59,253 bases of DNA, taken from assembly GCF_041821065.1 (NCBI RefSeq), contig NZ_JBGUAX010000014.1:1-59253 (forward strand), given 5' to 3'. A program made the position numbers and the translations under genes. Each line of letters opens with the position of its first letter. Positions within the stretch are counted from its first letter, which is position 1. This document shows positions 24,987-35,826 of this stretch, in pieces. Below the pieces are notes generated by a model. It ran no database searches. It was given only the letters and a program-made list of their open reading frames with translations, and was not told the DNA's origin. The DNA is from Egicoccus sp. AB-alg2 (GTDB lineage: Bacteria; Actinomycetota; Nitriliruptoria; Nitriliruptorales; Nitriliruptoraceae).

Positions 24987-26626
24987 CGCACCACGGCCGC
25001 GGCGTTCTCGGCCAGCTGCAGCAGCAGCTGGGGCTGGATGCCGAGGAACAGCACGAGCGTCGCGGCGACCGACACGCCGGCCGACAGCCCGGTGGTCACG
25101 ATCGGCAGCCCGCGGCCCTCCTCGACGTCCTCGAGGAACATCATGCCGGCCAGGCGCAGGTAGAAGAACGCCGCGATCACGCTGCTGATCACGCCGACCA
25201 CGACCAGCCAGGCGTGCCCGGAGGCCACGCCGGCCTCGAAGACGACCAGCTTGCCGACGAAGCCGGCGGTGGCGGGCACGCCGGCCAGCGACAGCAGGCA
25301 CAGGGTGAAGATGCCGGCCAGCATCGGGGAGCTCTTGCCGAGCCCGCGCAGGTCGACCAGCGTCACCTCGCCGCGACGGACGCGCTCGATGGCCAGCACG
25401 CAGCCGAAGGCACCCAGCGTCGCGACCGCGTAGGTCAGCAGGTACCACAGCGTGGCCGACAGCCCGGCGTCGGAGTTGGCGACCACGCCGATGGTGGCGT
25501 AGCCGGCGTGCGTGATGGACGAGTAGGCCAGCATGCGCTTGACGTCGCGCTGGACGATGGCGACCCAGGCGCCGTAGAGCATGGACAGCGCGGCCAGCAC
25601 CGACAGCACCGGCACCCACAGCTGCTCGAGCGCCGGGAAGGCGACGAGGTACAGCCGCAGGAGCGCCGCGAAGCCGGCGGCCTTCACCGCGGCGGCCATG
25701 AACGCGGTCACGTTGGTCGGGGCGCCCTGGTAGACGTCGGGCGTCCAGAGGTGGAACGGCGCGAGCGCGACCTTGAAGCCGACCCCGACGGTGACCAGCG
25801 CGAGGCCGAGGACGCCGACCACCGACGGCGTGGTGACCAGGCCGAGGCCGGCACCGATCTCCGCCAGGTTCACCGATCCGGTCGCGACGTAGAGCAGCGC
25901 CATGCCGTAGAGCAGGATCGCCGAGGCGACCGAGCCCAGGATGAAGTACTTCAGCGACGACTCCTGCGAGCGCCGGTCGCGCCGCGCCAGGCCGGTCAGC
26001 ACGTACAGGGCCATCGACAGGACCTCGAGGCTGACGAACAGCGTGATGAGGTCGTTGGCGGTGCCGAGGAAGGCCATGCCGGCGACGCACAGCAGCATCA
26101 GCGGCTCGACCTCGGCGCGGCCGATCTGGCGGTCGCGCAGGTAGCCGTAGCCGATCGGGATCACCAGCAGCGCGGACAGATAGACCGTGATGCGGGTGAA
26201 GAAGCCGATGCCGTCGTTGGCCAGCGCCCCCTGCAGGGCCTCCTGGGGTGCGATCAGGCCGCCCTGCGGCGCGAGGACCTCGGCGTACTGCCAGAAGGTG
26301 AGCACCAGGGCGCCCAGCAGCGCCAGCGCCGAGCCCCAGGCCTGCGTCAGCGACGGGCGGAGCGGGAAGGCGAGCACGAGCGCGGGCAGGGCGGCGCCGA
26401 GCGCGATGGTCACGGCACCGGGCAGGACGAAGCCCTGCGTGACCAGCCACACGCCAGCGGCGGCGGTGGGGACGGCGGCGAGGACGGCGACCAGCAGGCG
26501 TTGCGAACCGGCGACGGCCAGCAGCAGGAGGACCAGCGCGGCGCAGCTGACGGCCAGCTCCGGCGCGAAGCTGGACCAGGCGACCTGCGGCCCGTCGATG
26601 GCGGCTTGGGCGAGGAACACGGGCAC
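24983..26626 (-). CDS. nuoN: NADH-quinone oxidoreductase subunit N, second operon
   Basis: A 547-residue, 14-helix antiporter-like subunit. Signature blocks are PFHLWTPDVYQGAPT and MLAYSSITHAGYATIG. The N-terminus (from the GTG at 26626) has two extra hydrophobic helices relative to the first-operon copy. It is separated from nuoM by 4 nt and overlaps the polyprenyl synthase gene. Confidence 0.94.
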   Translation of the reverse strand: MPVFLAQAAIDGPQVAWSSFAPELAVSCAALVLLLLAVAGSQRLLVAVLAAVPTAAAGVWLVTQGFVLPGAVTIALGAALPALVLAFPLRPSLTQAWGSALALLGALVLTFWQYAEVLAPQGGLIAPQEALQGALANDGIGFFTRITVYLSALLVIPIGYGYLRDRQIGRAEVEPLMLLCVAGMAFLGTANDLITLFVSLEVLSMALYVLTGLARRDRRSQESSLKYFILGSVASAILLYGMALLYVATGSVNLAEIGAGLGLVTTPSVVGVLGLALVTVGVGFKVALAPFHLWTPDVYQGAPTNVTAFMAAAVKAAGFAALLRLYLVAFPALEQLWVPVLSVLAALSMLYGAWVAIVQRDVKRMLAYSSITHAGYATIGVVANSDAGLSATLWYLLTYAVATLGAFGCVLAIERVRRGEVTLVDLRGLGKSSPMLAGIFTLCLLSLAGVPATAGFVGKLVVFEAGVASGHAWLVVVGVISSVIAAFFYLRLAGMMFLEDVEEGRGLPIVTTGLSAGVSVAATLVLFLGIQPQLLLQLAENAAAVVR

Positions 26627-26630
26627 GCTC

Positions 26631-28163
26631 CTACGGCTGGGTGTCGACCTCGGACCCGGGGTCCGAGGTGTCGGCGGCGGCGGGCTCGACGGCCGGTGCG
26701 TCGGCGACGCCGACCTCGGTCAGCACCCGGTCGACCGACGGCTCGACGAGGTCGAACAGCGGCCGCGGGAACAGCCCGATGGCGACGATCAGCACGACGA
26801 TCGGGGCGAGCACGCCGATCTCGCGCGGCTTCAGGTCGGTCGTGTGCTCGTTGTCGGCGCCCTCGAGCGGGCCGTGGAACATCCGCTGGTAGGCCCACAG
26901 CAGGTACAGGGCCGCGAGCACCGCACCGAAGGCGGCCAGCACGGCGGCCCAGCGCGACGCCTGGAAGGTGCCGAGCAGGATCGGGAACTCGCCGACGAAG
27001 CCGTTGAGCCCCGGCAGTGCCAGCGACGACATCGACACCAGCAGCCAGAAGCCGGCCATGACCGGCACCCGCTTGGCCAGGCCACCGAACGCGGCGATCT
27101 GACGGGTGTGGCGGCGCTCGTAGAGGAAGCCGATCAGCAGGAACAGCGCGCCGGTCGACAGCCCGTGGTTGACCATCTGCACCACCGAGGCGGTGGTCGC
27201 CGTCGCGTTCAACGCGAACGTGCCCAGCACGACGAAGCCCATGTGGGCGACCGACGAGTAGGCGATCAGCCGCTTGATGTCCTTCTGCATCAGTGCGACG
27301 ACCGAGCCGTACAGGATCCCGACGACGGCGAGGACGAGCAGGGCCGGCGCCCAGGTCATCGTCGCCTCGGGGAACAGCGGCAGCGAGTAGCGGATCAGCC
27401 CGAACGTGCCCATCTTCAGCAGCACGCCGGCCAGGAAGACCGAACCGCCGGTCGGCGCCTCGGTGTGTGCGTCCGGCAGCCACGTGTGGACCGGGAACAC
27501 CGGCACCTTGATGGCGAAGGCGAGCAGGAACGCGGCGAACAGCCAGTTCTGCTCGGTGGTGGACAGCTCGATCGCGCGGATCGCCTCGTAGTCGAACGAC
27601 CCCGTCTGCGAGAACAGGTACAGGATCGCCACCAGCATGAGCAGCCCGCCCAGCGTGGTGTAGAGGAAGAACTTCACCGCGGCGTACCGGCGCTTGGCAC
27701 CGCCCCAGATGCCGATGATGAAGTACATCGGGATGAGCGTGAACTCGAAGAAGACCGCGAACAGCAGCAGGTCGGTGGCGGCGAACACGCCGAGCACCGC
27801 GGTCTCCAACGCCAGGAACGCGACGACGTAGCCCTTGAGGTTCTCCTTCACGCTGTCGAACGACGCGATCAGGATCAAGGGCACCAGGAACGTGGTCAGC
27901 AGGATGAGCGCGAGGCTGACCCCGTCGACGGCCAGTGCGAAGTCCGCCCCCAGCGCCGGGATCCAGCTCATGCGCTCCTCGAGCTGCAGCGCCGGGTTGG
28001 CCAGGTCGAAGTCGACGAGGATCAGCAGCGACGCGACGAACGTCGCCGTCGAGGCCACGAGACCGACGATCCGCACCACGCGCGGGTCGTCCGCGACGAA
28101 GGCGAGGACCAGCGCGCCCAGCAGTGGCAGCGCGACGGTCAGGGTGATCGGACCGATTTCCAT
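26631..28163 (-). CDS. nuoM: NADH-quinone oxidoreductase subunit M, second operon
   Basis: A 510-residue, 14-helix antiporter-like subunit with VFPVHTWLPDAHTEAPTGGS and LIAYSSVAHMGFVVLG. An acidic, Ala-rich C-terminal tail of about 30 residues follows the last helix. The ATG at 28163 lies 3 nt after nuoL. Confidence 0.94.
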   Translation of the reverse strand: MEIGPITLTVALPLLGALVLAFVADDPRVVRIVGLVASTATFVASLLILVDFDLANPALQLEERMSWIPALGADFALAVDGVSLALILLTTFLVPLILIASFDSVKENLKGYVVAFLALETAVLGVFAATDLLLFAVFFEFTLIPMYFIIGIWGGAKRRYAAVKFFLYTTLGGLLMLVAILYLFSQTGSFDYEAIRAIELSTTEQNWLFAAFLLAFAIKVPVFPVHTWLPDAHTEAPTGGSVFLAGVLLKMGTFGLIRYSLPLFPEATMTWAPALLVLAVVGILYGSVVALMQKDIKRLIAYSSVAHMGFVVLGTFALNATATTASVVQMVNHGLSTGALFLLIGFLYERRHTRQIAAFGGLAKRVPVMAGFWLLVSMSSLALPGLNGFVGEFPILLGTFQASRWAAVLAAFGAVLAALYLLWAYQRMFHGPLEGADNEHTTDLKPREIGVLAPIVVLIVAIGLFPRPLFDLVEPSVDRVLTEVGVADAPAVEPAAADTSDPGSEVDTQP

Positions 28164-28166
28164 CGC

Positions 28167-30125
28167 CTACCTCACCGAGTACACGAGGAACCCGACCAGG
28201 ACCAGCGTCCCCAGCACGAAGCTGGCGACGTAGCCGCGGACGAGTCCCGTCTGGGCGCGGCGCGTGACCCGCCCGAGGGCGAGCGACGCGGTGCCGGAGC
28301 CGTTGACGACACCGTCGACGATGCGCGTGTCCACCCACACCATGGCGTCGGCGAGCCGGCCACCGATGCGCACGAACACGAGCGAGTAGATCTCGTCGAC
28401 GTAGAACTTGCGCTCGAGCACCTCGGCGGCCAGGCCGCGGATCGGCTCGAGCATGCGGCCGCGGGACAGGTCACCGCGGACGTAGACCAGGAAGGCGAGC
28501 CCGATGCCGATCGCGCCGGCGACGACCGCCGCGCCGATCAGACCCAGCTCCGGGATCGGGCCGGCCGCCTCGTAGCCCAGCCCACCGGTGTCCCCGACGA
28601 CCGGGGAGAGGAAGCGGTACAGCGGACCGACGTGGACGGGGTTCAGCAGCGAGCCCGCGACGGTCAGCACGGCCAGCACGATCAGCGGCATCGTCATCGA
28701 CGCCGGCGACTCGTGCGGGTGGACGTCGTGGCCGAAGCGGGGCTTGCCGAGGAAGATCAGGAAGAACCACCGCGACATGTAGAACGCGGTCAGCACGGCG
28801 CCGAGCAGGCCCAGCAGCCAGATCCCGAAGTAGCCGTGCATGTAGGCCTCGGTCAGGATCTGGTCCTTGGAGAAGAAGCCCGACAGCGGCGGGACGCCCG
28901 CGATCGCCGCCGTGGCCACCGCGGAGGTCACGAAGGTGATGGGCATCGCCTTGCGCAGCCCGCCCATGCCCCAGACGTCGGTGCGGTTGGCCATGGCGTG
29001 CATGACCGAGCCGGCGGCGAGGAACAGCAGCCCCTTGAAGAAGGCGTGTGTGACGAGGTGGAAGATGCCCTCGGCGAACGCGCCGACGCCGACCCCGACG
29101 AACATGTAGCCCAGCTGCGAGACGGTCGAGTAGGCCAGGATCTTCTTGATGTCGTCCTGCCGCAGGGCGATGAGCGCACCGAGCAGGACGGTCGCCACGC
29201 CGATGTAGGCGATGACCTCCATGCCGGTCAGCGACTGCACCAGCACCGGCGACAGCCGCACCGTCAGGTAGACGCCGGCGGTGACCATGGTGGCCGCGTG
29301 GATCAGCGCCGACACCGGGGTCGGGCCAGCCATCGCGTCCGGGAGCCACACGTACAGCGGGATCTGCGCCGACTTCGCGGCCGCACCACCCAGGAACAGC
29401 AGCACCAGTGCCAGGGCCGTGCCGCTGGCCAGCGTCTCCGCGTTGTCGATGATGCCGAGGAAGTCGAGCGTGCCGAACACCGAGAAGGCGAGGAACATCC
29501 CGATCATGAACGAGACGTCGCCGACGCGGTTGGTGATGAACGCCTTCTTGGCGGCGGACGCGTACTCGGCCTTCTCGAACCAGAACCCGATCAGCAGGTA
29601 GCTGGACAGACCGACCAGCTCCCAACCGACGAACAGCGTCACCAGATTGGCGCCCAGCACCAGCACCAGCATGGAGAACAGGAACAGGTTGAGGTAGGCG
29701 AAGAACCGCTCGAACCGCGCGTCGCCGTGCATGTAGCCCAGCGAGTAGATGTGGATGAGCAGGCCGACCCCGGTCACCACCAGCAGCATCACCACGGTGA
29801 GCTGGTCGATGAAGAGGTCGTAGCCGACCTCGAAGGCTCCGGCCTGGATGAACGTGCCCAGCGGGCGGACGTAGGTCGCCGGATCGGCGAACACCTGCGC
29901 CGCCACGCCGACCGAGAGCAGGAAGCTGACGGCCGCGGCACCGATGGCCACGAAGGCGGCGCTCTCGCGCAGGACGCGGGTCAGCGCCAGCACGGCGACG
30001 AAACCGAGCAGCGGCACGACCGGGATCAGCCACGACAGCCCGATCAGGCCGGTCGTGGCCTCGACGACGTCGTTGGCGACGGCGCTGTGTTCCTCGGCTG
30101 CGAGCAGCAGCGTCACGTTCGACAC
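28167..30125 (-). CDS. nuoL: NADH-quinone oxidoreductase subunit L, second operon
   Basis: A 652-residue standard-length NuoL with IPLYVWLPDAMAGPTPVSAL and ILAYSTVSQLGYMFVG. The loop that is hugely expanded in the first-operon paralogue is short here (FGHDVHPHESPASM). The C-terminal transverse-helix region is normal. The GTG start at 30125 lies 1 nt after nuoK. Confidence 0.95.
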   Translation of the reverse strand: MSNVTLLLAAEEHSAVANDVVEATTGLIGLSWLIPVVPLLGFVAVLALTRVLRESAAFVAIGAAAVSFLLSVGVAAQVFADPATYVRPLGTFIQAGAFEVGYDLFIDQLTVVMLLVVTGVGLLIHIYSLGYMHGDARFERFFAYLNLFLFSMLVLVLGANLVTLFVGWELVGLSSYLLIGFWFEKAEYASAAKKAFITNRVGDVSFMIGMFLAFSVFGTLDFLGIIDNAETLASGTALALVLLFLGGAAAKSAQIPLYVWLPDAMAGPTPVSALIHAATMVTAGVYLTVRLSPVLVQSLTGMEVIAYIGVATVLLGALIALRQDDIKKILAYSTVSQLGYMFVGVGVGAFAEGIFHLVTHAFFKGLLFLAAGSVMHAMANRTDVWGMGGLRKAMPITFVTSAVATAAIAGVPPLSGFFSKDQILTEAYMHGYFGIWLLGLLGAVLTAFYMSRWFFLIFLGKPRFGHDVHPHESPASMTMPLIVLAVLTVAGSLLNPVHVGPLYRFLSPVVGDTGGLGYEAAGPIPELGLIGAAVVAGAIGIGLAFLVYVRGDLSRGRMLEPIRGLAAEVLERKFYVDEIYSLVFVRIGGRLADAMVWVDTRIVDGVVNGSGTASLALGRVTRRAQTGLVRGYVASFVLGTLVLVGFLVYSVR

Positions 30126-30126
30126 G

Positions 30127-30426
30127 TCAGTACCTCAACAGCTGGGGGACGTCGACGTCGACCGTGCCGCGGCGGAAGAAGAGGTTCACGATCAGCGCGA
30201 GACCGACCACCACCTCCGCGGCGGCGACGACGATGACGAAGAAGACGAACACCTGCCCGTCCGGGCCACCCCACATGCGGGCGGCCGCGGCCAGGGTCAG
30301 GTTGACGGCGTTGAGCATGAGCTCGATGCACATGAACAGCACGATGGCGTTGCGCCGCACGAGCACGCCCACGAGTCCGACGCAGAACAGCAGCGCCGAC
30401 AGGGCGAAGTAGTAGCCGATCTCCAC
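30127..30426 (-). CDS. nuoK: NADH-quinone oxidoreductase subunit K, second operon
   Basis: A 99-residue, three-helix subunit. Membrane glutamates lie in [18 protein letters not shown] and [17 protein letters not shown]. The GTG start at 30426 lies 3 nt after the nuoJ stop. Confidence 0.95.
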   Translation of the reverse strand: MEIGYYFALSALLFCVGLVGVLVRRNAIVLFMCIELMLNAVNLTLAAAARMWGGPDGQVFVFFVIVVAAAEVVVGLALIVNLFFRRGTVDVDVPQLLRY

Positions 30427-30429
30427 GAC

Positions 30430-31263
<834 letters not shown>

Positions 31264-32043
31264 CTAACGCTCCCCCCATCGGTCGGTGTTGCCCGTGGCG
31301 GGCGAGGTGGCACCGCCGCGGCGCGACGGCTTGGTGGTGTTGGCGCCGCTGACGATCGCCGAGTCGACCGGTTCCTCGTCGGTGTCCGGCAACGATCCGG
31401 ACGGGATGACCTGCCCGGCCCGCGCGGACGGCGCGTTGGATGCCGGCTGGAAGCGGCCCCCGTGGAGGTTTGGCGGCGTGACGGCCAGGCCACCGTAGTA
31501 GTTGAAGCCGCGCCGGCGCACCTCACGGTCCGTCTGCGGGGTGGGTTCGGCCCCCGGCGGGACCGGGACGAGCAGCTCGTCCTTGGTCCAGATCAGGCCG
31601 CGCCGCGTGTCGGCGGAGAACTCGTAGTCGTGCGTCATGGTCAGCGCCCGGGTCGGGCAGGCCTCGATGCACAACCCGCAGAGGATGCAGCGGTTGTAGT
31701 TGATCTGGTAGTCGTCGGCGAAGCGCTCACCCGGCGAGTAACGGGCCTCGAGGGTGTTGTCCGCGCCCTGGACGTAGATGGCGTCCGCCGGGCAGGCCCA
31801 GGCGCACAGCTCGCAGCCGATGCACTTCTCCAGGCCGTCGGCGTACCGGTTGAGCTGGTGCCGACCGTGGAAGCGCGGCGTGACCGGCCGCGGCTGCTCC
31901 GGGTACTGGGCCGTCTCCGGCGTACGCACCATGGCCCGCAACGGCACGAGGAACCCGCGCCCCCAGGCCGTCTTGGTCAGGAACAGCCACAGCAGGACGA
32001 CGAGCGCCACGAAGAACAGCAGGGTGACGAGGGGGGCGGGCAT
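31264..32043 (-). CDS. nuoI: NADH-quinone oxidoreductase subunit I, second operon
   Basis: A 259-residue two-cluster ferredoxin subunit with ligands [12 protein letters not shown] and [12 protein letters not shown]. It starts with a strongly hydrophobic helix (residues 5-24) and ends with about 60 Ser/Thr/Pro-rich residues beyond the ferredoxin domain. It lacks the triplicated basic module of the other NuoI. The ATG at 32043 shares a base with the nuoH stop. Confidence 0.95.
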   Translation of the reverse strand: MPAPLVTLLFFVALVVLLWLFLTKTAWGRGFLVPLRAMVRTPETAQYPEQPRPVTPRFHGRHQLNRYADGLEKCIGCELCAWACPADAIYVQGADNTLEARYSPGERFADDYQINYNRCILCGLCIEACPTRALTMTHDYEFSADTRRGLIWTKDELLVPVPPGAEPTPQTDREVRRRGFNYYGGLAVTPPNLHGGRFQPASNAPSARAGQVIPSGSLPDTDEEPVDSAIVSGANTTKPSRRGGATSPATGNTDRWGER

Positions 32044-33278
32044 CAGCCGTTCCTCCCGGTGGTCGAGGACGCGGTGGGGGTGGTCGGCGACTCGGGCGTC
32101 GACACGTCGCGCGAACGGTCCGACGGCGGGCGCTCGTCCTCCTCCTTGGGACGGACGAGCAGCAGCACCGCGATGATGGCCACGGCGCCGGCGCCGAGCG
32201 CGATGCGGACCTGCGGGGCGACCCCGCCCTGCTCGGCCAGCAGCACGAACACCGCCGTGACCATGGTCCACAGCAGCGCGATCGGGATGAGCACCTTCCA
32301 CCCGAGCGCCATGAGCCGGTCGTAGCGGTACCGCGGCAGCGCGCCGCGCAGCAGGATGAAGAAGAACACGAAGAACAGCGTCTTCAGCGAGAACCAGACG
32401 AAGCCGAGCAGGCCGGCCGCGGTGCCCTCCAGCCCGAAGGTCGGGCCGCTCGGGCCACCGAAGAACAGCGTGACCATGATCGCGGACTGGGTGATCGCGC
32501 CCATGAACTCCGCGATCATGAACAGCCCGAAGCGCATCGAGGAGTACTCGGTGACGAACCCGCCGACCAGCTCGCCCTCGGCCTCGGCGAGGTCGAAGGG
32601 CGTGCGCCCGGCCTCGGCGACCATCCCGACCATGAACACCACGAAGGCCGGGAACAGCGGCACCACGAACCAACCGGGCATGCCGGGGATCAACCCGTCG
32701 CCCGCCTGGGCGTTGACGATGTCGCTGACCCGCAGCGAGCCGGCGTAGATGAAGACGCTGGCGACCGCGAGGCCCTGGGCGATCTCGTAGCTGATCATCT
32801 GGGCGCTCGAGCGCACGCCACCGATCAGCGGGTAGGGCGAGGTCGAGGACCAGCCGGCCAGGAACAGCCCGTAGACGTGGATCGAGCCGATCGCCAGCAC
32901 CCACAGCACGCCCACACCCAGGTCGGCGACCTGCAGCGGGAACGTGTAGCCGCCGATCTCCAGCGGCTGGCTGATCGGGATCACCGCCACCGACGTCAGG
33001 GCCGCCACCACACCGATCAGCGGGGCGAGCCGGAACAGCGGCCGGTTCACCATGCCCGGGGTGACGTCCTCCTTGAACAGCATCTTGATGGCGTCGACCA
33101 GGAACTGGCCGATCCCCAGCGGGCCGACGCGGTTCGGCCCGAGCCGTGACTGCATCCGACCGAGGATGCGGCGCTCACCCCACGTCAGCAGCGCGGTGCC
33201 GACCAGGAAGAACAGGAAGACCGCGAGCACCCGGATGAGGTGTGCCCACAGCGGCAGGTCCTGCGAGGTCTCGATCAT
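32043..33278 (-). CDS. nuoH: NADH-quinone oxidoreductase subunit H, second operon
   Basis: A 411-residue membrane subunit with [36 protein letters not shown] and [16 protein letters not shown], all classic NuoH. A basic/acidic C-terminal tail of about 35 residues follows the last helix. The ATG at 33278 overlaps the nuoG stop (ATGA). Confidence 0.96.
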   Translation of the reverse strand: MIETSQDLPLWAHLIRVLAVFLFFLVGTALLTWGERRILGRMQSRLGPNRVGPLGIGQFLVDAIKMLFKEDVTPGMVNRPLFRLAPLIGVVAALTSVAVIPISQPLEIGGYTFPLQVADLGVGVLWVLAIGSIHVYGLFLAGWSSTSPYPLIGGVRSSAQMISYEIAQGLAVASVFIYAGSLRVSDIVNAQAGDGLIPGMPGWFVVPLFPAFVVFMVGMVAEAGRTPFDLAEAEGELVGGFVTEYSSMRFGLFMIAEFMGAITQSAIMVTLFFGGPSGPTFGLEGTAAGLLGFVWFSLKTLFFVFFFILLRGALPRYRYDRLMALGWKVLIPIALLWTMVTAVFVLLAEQGGVAPQVRIALGAGAVAIIAVLLLVRPKEEDERPPSDRSRDVSTPESPTTPTASSTTGRNG

Positions 33279-35821
33279 GCGACGTCCCCGGCGGGCTCGA
33301 GGGCGGACACGGTCACCGGTCCCGTCCCGTCCGTGCCGAGCAGCACGGCGGCGGGATCGTCGGTGGAGTTGGCGGGCACGACGGCGGCCCCGGGCACGAC
33401 GTCGGTGCCGACGCGGGCGACCAGCCGCAGCGTGTGACCCGCACCCGACAGCTCGACCTCGTCACCGTCCGCGATGCCCAGACGCTGCGCATCCGCGACG
33501 TTGAGGTCCACGACGGGCGTACGGGCCGTCGCGAGCAGGTCGCTCGCCCCCGTCAGCATGCTGCCACGATCCAACAGCAAGGGACGCACGACGAGGCGCA
33601 ATTCTGACGGGTCCCCTGCTCCTGCCGACGGGTCCCCAATCTCGCTCGCTGCGCTCGCTCGTTGCCCCCCCTCGGGCGCTGCGGCACCGGCCTCCCCCTC
33701 GGGCGCGGCGGCACCAACGGGTCCGGTCTCCGCGGCCGTGAAGGCGCTGGCGTCGGGGAAGGGGTGGGGCTGGGGGCGCTTGCCGAGGGTGGCCAGCTCG
33801 TTGCGCAGTTGGTCCAGGTCGCTGAAGCCCAGGTCCTCGCCGAGCAGCGCGGCGAGCTGGACCACGATCTCCCAGTCCTCCTGGACCAGGGCCGGGCCGT
33901 CGACGACCTTGGCGAACCGCTGGGTGCGGCCCTCCCAGTTCGTGTAGCTGCCGAAGCGCTCCTGCGTCCCGGCGGCAGGCAGCACGACGTCGGCGTACTG
34001 GCTGACGGTCTCGGTCGCGGCCAGGTCCTGCGCCACGACCAGCTTCACCTTGGCCAGGGCCTGCTTCGCCAGCTCGGGCGAGGCACAGTCGCGGGCCAGG
34101 TCGACGCCGATGAGGTGCAGCACGTCGATCTTTCCGGCCGCCGCGTCGGTGAGCAGCTGGTGCAGGTCGCGGCCACGCTCGGCGGGCAGTGGGGTCCCCC
34201 ACAGCTGCTCGAGCTCGGCGCGGTCGGCCGCGTCGTCCAGACGCCGGCCACCCGGCAGGATCCCGGCGGCCAGACCCGCCTCCAGCGAGCCGCGGGCGTT
34301 GGCACGGCGAGGCGCGTAGGCGGCCTTGCCGCCGACGGCCGCTGCCAGCGCGGCACCGGCGGTCAGCGAGCCGCCACCGGCCCGCTCGCCCACCAGCACG
34401 ACCGGCGCCCCGTCGCTGCGAAGCGCGTCGACGACGTCCTGCGTGCCCGCGCCCGCCGTGGCACCCCCGACACCGTCGAGGAGGTCGCGGAGGGCGGCGG
34501 CCTCCTCGCCGGGCGCGGTCGCGACGCGGCGCCAGGCGAGGTCGGCCAGCGAGCCGAGGTGCGGCCCGACGACCACGATGCGGGCCTTGTGGGCACGCCA
34601 CGCCTTGCGGATGCGCAGGTGGAGGATCGGGACCTCCTCCTCGGGGTCGAGGCCGGCGACGACGATGACGGGAGCGTCCTCGACGTCGCGGTACTGCGCC
34701 GTGTCGGCCCCGATCAGCGCGGTCAGCTCCTCGGCCTCGTCCGGCGCGGCGAACCGGGTGCGGTGGTCGAGGTCGTCGCTGTGCAGGACGGTGCGCACGT
34801 ACTTCGACACCGCGTACGCGTCCTCGTCGGCCAGGCGCGAGCCCGTCACGACGGCGACCCGGCCCGGACCAGCGTCACGGGCCTCCTGGATGGCGCCGGT
34901 CACGCGCAGCAGCACGTCCGACCACGACGCCTTCTCCAGCCCGTCGGCACCGCGCAGCTTCGGCTCGGTGATCCGCAGGTCGCTGGTCAGGTGCGCGTAG
35001 CCGAACCGGCCCTTGTCGCAGTTCCAGGACTCGTTGACCGCCATGTTGGTACGCGCGAGCTGGCGCTGGATGACGCCGCGGCGCGACTGCACCGTCAGCG
35101 TGCAGCCGGCCGAGCAGTGGTCGCAGACCGACGGCGTAGTGACCACGTCGAACGGGCGCGCCTTGAAACGGTAGTCCGCCGAGGTGAGCGCACCGACGGG
35201 GCAGATCTGGATGACGTTGCCGGAGAAGTAGCTCTCGTAGGGCTCGTCCTCGTAGATCGCGACCTGCTCCAGCGCGCCGCGCTCGAACAACTCGATGAAC
35301 GGGTCGCCCGACACCTGCTCGGAGAAGCGGGTGCAGCGGGCACACAGCACGCAGCGTTCGCGGTCGAGCAGGATCTGCGGACTGACCGCGACGGGCTTCT
35401 GGTAGCGGCGCTTCTGGTCGACGAACCTCGACACGTTGGCGCCGTGGGTGAGCGCCTGGTCCTGCAGCGGGCACTCGCCGCCCTTGTCGCACATCGGGCA
35501 GTCGAGCGGGTGGTTGATCAGCAGGAACTCGAGGGTGCCCTCCTGCGCCTTCTTCGCCATGTCCGACGTCAGGTGGGTCTTGACCACCATGTCGGAGGCG
35601 ACCGGCATGGTGCACGACATGACGGGCTTGCGCTGACCCTCGACCTCGACGACGCACTGGCGGCAGGCACCGACCGGGTCGAGCAGCGGGTGGTCGCAGA
35701 AGCGCGGGACGATCGTGCCCAACTGCTCGGCGGCGCGGATGATGAGCGTGCCCTTGGGCACGCTCACCTCCTGGCCGTCGATCGTCAGGGTGACCAGGTC
35801 CTGGTTCTCGGAAGCACTCAT
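33275..35821 (-). CDS. nuoG: NADH-quinone oxidoreductase subunit G, second operon
   Basis: An 848-residue protein. Its order is an N-terminal 2Fe-2S ferredoxin domain (FCDHPLLDPVGACRQC), a His/Cys-ligated cluster (HPLDCPMCDKGGECPLQD), two further clusters (CVLCARC...; CDHCSAGC), then a molybdopterin-oxidoreductase-like domain without expected cofactor activity. A low-complexity insertion (around 735-770) precedes the final MopB-C-terminal-like beta domain. It relays electrons from NuoF to NuoI. The ATG at 35821 was preferred; a TTG at 35830 overlapping the nuoF stop would add three residues. Confidence 0.95.
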   Translation of the reverse strand: MSASENQDLVTLTIDGQEVSVPKGTLIIRAAEQLGTIVPRFCDHPLLDPVGACRQCVVEVEGQRKPVMSCTMPVASDMVVKTHLTSDMAKKAQEGTLEFLLINHPLDCPMCDKGGECPLQDQALTHGANVSRFVDQKRRYQKPVAVSPQILLDRERCVLCARCTRFSEQVSGDPFIELFERGALEQVAIYEDEPYESYFSGNVIQICPVGALTSADYRFKARPFDVVTTPSVCDHCSAGCTLTVQSRRGVIQRQLARTNMAVNESWNCDKGRFGYAHLTSDLRITEPKLRGADGLEKASWSDVLLRVTGAIQEARDAGPGRVAVVTGSRLADEDAYAVSKYVRTVLHSDDLDHRTRFAAPDEAEELTALIGADTAQYRDVEDAPVIVVAGLDPEEEVPILHLRIRKAWRAHKARIVVVGPHLGSLADLAWRRVATAPGEEAAALRDLLDGVGGATAGAGTQDVVDALRSDGAPVVLVGERAGGGSLTAGAALAAAVGGKAAYAPRRANARGSLEAGLAAGILPGGRRLDDAADRAELEQLWGTPLPAERGRDLHQLLTDAAAGKIDVLHLIGVDLARDCASPELAKQALAKVKLVVAQDLAATETVSQYADVVLPAAGTQERFGSYTNWEGRTQRFAKVVDGPALVQEDWEIVVQLAALLGEDLGFSDLDQLRNELATLGKRPQPHPFPDASAFTAAETGPVGAAAPEGEAGAAAPEGGQRASAASEIGDPSAGAGDPSELRLVVRPLLLDRGSMLTGASDLLATARTPVVDLNVADAQRLGIADGDEVELSGAGHTLRLVARVGTDVVPGAAVVPANSTDDPAAVLLGTDGTGPVTVSALEPAGDVA
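33601..33735. repeat. In-frame low-complexity, repeat-derived insertion within nuoG
   Basis: It contains GACGGGTCCCC twice (33606-33616 and 33627-33637), CCCTCGGGCGC twice, and CTCGCTCGCTGCGCTCGCTC between them. The encoded stretch is Ala/Gly/Pro/Ser/Glu-rich and lies in a linker. The CGCTCGCTC core also occurs in the nuoD-nuoH duplication and near the right end of the window, so a dispersed repeat may have entered the gene. Confidence 0.5.
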
Positions 35822-35826
35822 TCGCG

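Noticed and set aside
26187-30236. 1349-codon open frame on the plus strand
   Set aside because: It runs antisense to nuoN, nuoM and nuoL. The composition (His, Gln, Arg, Asp and Glu runs) is the shadow expected from high-GC coding DNA, with no domain signature.
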